From NCBI GenBank assembly GCA_021791345.1, contig JAJYWT010000204.1:1-6452 (forward strand): a stretch of DNA of 6,452 bases, read 5' to 3'. The notes beneath the pieces were generated by a model. That model ran no database searches. It was not told the origin of the DNA and worked only from the letters and a program-made list of their open reading frames with translations. Both the position numbers and the translations under genes were made by a program. Within the stretch, counting starts at the first letter, position 1. Each line of letters starts with the position of its first letter. Below, piece after piece: positions 5,805 through 6,452 of the stretch. This DNA is from a bacterium. Its GTDB lineage: Bacteria; Chloroflexota; Dormibacteria; UBA8260; Bog-877.

Positions 5805-6452
5805 TCAGACGCGCCGGTCGGGATCAGCCGCCCTCGGCGAGGCCGCCGGAGGCACTGGCTCCAGCTCGGGGTCGGCAACGACCTCACCGTACTCCAGCTG
5901 GGGGTCGACCTCCGACATGGCCGGCTCGGGAGACCCAGCGCGGGCTCGTCGGGGACGGCCGAACAGGAACGCGTACAGGACCGCGTTGAGGCACTGGAAG
6001 ACCGCCGCCACCTCGAACGGTGCCGCCAGGCTCACCTCGTCAAAGAGGTATCCGGCCAGCACCTGGCTGCCGGCCATCGTCCCCTGCGCCGGCAGGTTGG
6101 AGAGCGCGGCCAGGCTCGCCCGCTCGCCCGGATCGGCGACCTCCTGGGTGAACGACTGGCGCAGGGGCAGCCCGACCCGCTGGGCCACCATGCGAATGAA
6201 GTAGATGACCGCGGCGAGCCAGAACGTGGGAGCCAGCACCATCGGCACCAGCAGCACCCCCGTGACCGCGCGGACCACCACGATCGCGGTGACGGTCCCG
6301 AACCGGTTGCCGATCCCGGCAGCGGACAGAGTGGAGACCAGCGAGCCCAAGTTCACGACCGCGAACAGCAGCCCGATCTCCGCCGGGGTTGCCCCGTAGC
6401 GCAGGTAGAGCCAGTAGCTGACAAAGGGGCCGAACATCCCGATCGCGAACCC
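5805..6452 (-). CDS. MFS transporter, C-terminal half (5' end outside window)
   Basis: The frame stays open to the right window edge, so the 215 visible residues (beginning GFAIGMFGPFVSYWLYLRYG) are the C-terminal part of a longer membrane protein; the internal ATG at 6437 is not a real start because it falls inside a membrane segment. About six hydrophobic segments are visible, as expected for helices 7-12 of a 12-helix Major Facilitator Superfamily carrier. The loop GLPLRQSFTQEVADPGERAS resembles the PxRQxx...V.p.eRASa sequence common between helices 10 and 11 of MFS_1 exporters. The last 50 residues form a hydrophilic Pro/Glu/Asp-rich cytoplasmic tail. The substrate cannot be read from this part; drug or metabolite efflux is only a guess. 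The gene ends 154 bp before the mrfA ATG, with a possible weak stem-loop between, and is probably a separate transcription unit. Confidence 0.85.
   Translation of the reverse strand, partial: GFAIGMFGPFVSYWLYLRYGATPAEIGLLFAVVNLGSLVSTLSAAGIGNRFGTVTAIVVVRAVTGVLLVPMVLAPTFWLAAVIYFIRMVAQRVGLPLRQSFTQEVADPGERASLAALSNLPAQGTMAGSQVLAGYLFDEVSLAAPFEVAAVFQCLNAVLYAFLFGRPRRARAGSPEPAMSEVDPQLEYGEVVADPELEPVPPAASPRAADPDRRV

Noticed and set aside
3578..5989. A plus-strand ORF of about 800 codons opposite the helicase gene.
   Set aside because: It is rich in Gln, Gly, Arg and Pro with no recognisable domain and lies fully antisense to a helicase with every expected motif; stop-poor antisense frames are usual in GC-rich DNA.
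6431..6450. CGAAC sequences near the right edge as a second LexA box.
   Set aside because: The two CGAAC copies are in the same orientation, lack a GTTYC half, and lie inside the MFS coding sequence.

Overview
The window is strongly GC-rich and gene-dense, with short gaps, GTG and possible TTG starts, and long spurious ORFs on the opposite strands. It looks like chromosomal DNA of a high-GC, probably soil-dwelling bacterium such as an Actinomycetota or a Dormibacterota/Chloroflexota-like lineage. A Gram-positive-type LexA box candidate, apparently leaderless genes and a CCA-encoding tRNA fit that picture but do not fix the phylum. I saw no mobile element, CRISPR array or integration scar.

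Layout from left to right. (1) A complete tRNA-Gly(GCC) on the minus strand. (2) An ArsB-type membrane transporter on the minus strand, ending 27 bp before the tRNA. (3) A divergent MerR-family regulator on the plus strand. The 43-bp gap between the two start codons borders a perfect 22-bp palindrome that covers the transporter's predicted -10 element and start codon, so this is a likely regulator/target pair. (4) A minus-strand two-gene operon: a DEAD/DEAH-box helicase with a C-terminal four-cysteine DUF1998 region (MrfA/YprA type), followed with a 7-bp overlap by a DEDDh exonuclease with a TPR tail (MrfB/YprB type). (5) The C-terminal half of an MFS transporter on the minus strand, cut by the right window edge.

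The central unit is a MrfAB-like DNA repair pair. In Bacillus subtilis the helicase MrfA and nuclease MrfB act together in repair of mitomycin C damage, independently of UvrABC. Here the pair is translationally coupled, and the predicted helicase promoter has a LexA/DinR box (13 of 14 consensus positions) lying over its -10 element. That suggests SOS control of mrfAB, the most notable regulatory hypothesis in the window. The second is that the cysteine-free MerR protein controls the ArsB-like transporter through the palindrome. This would be an unusual arrangement, since arsB genes normally sit under ArsR and neither arsR nor arsC is present here.

The merR and mrfB genes converge and overlap tail to tail by 66 bp, leaving no room for a conventional terminator between them. 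Gaps between genes are all under 300 bp.
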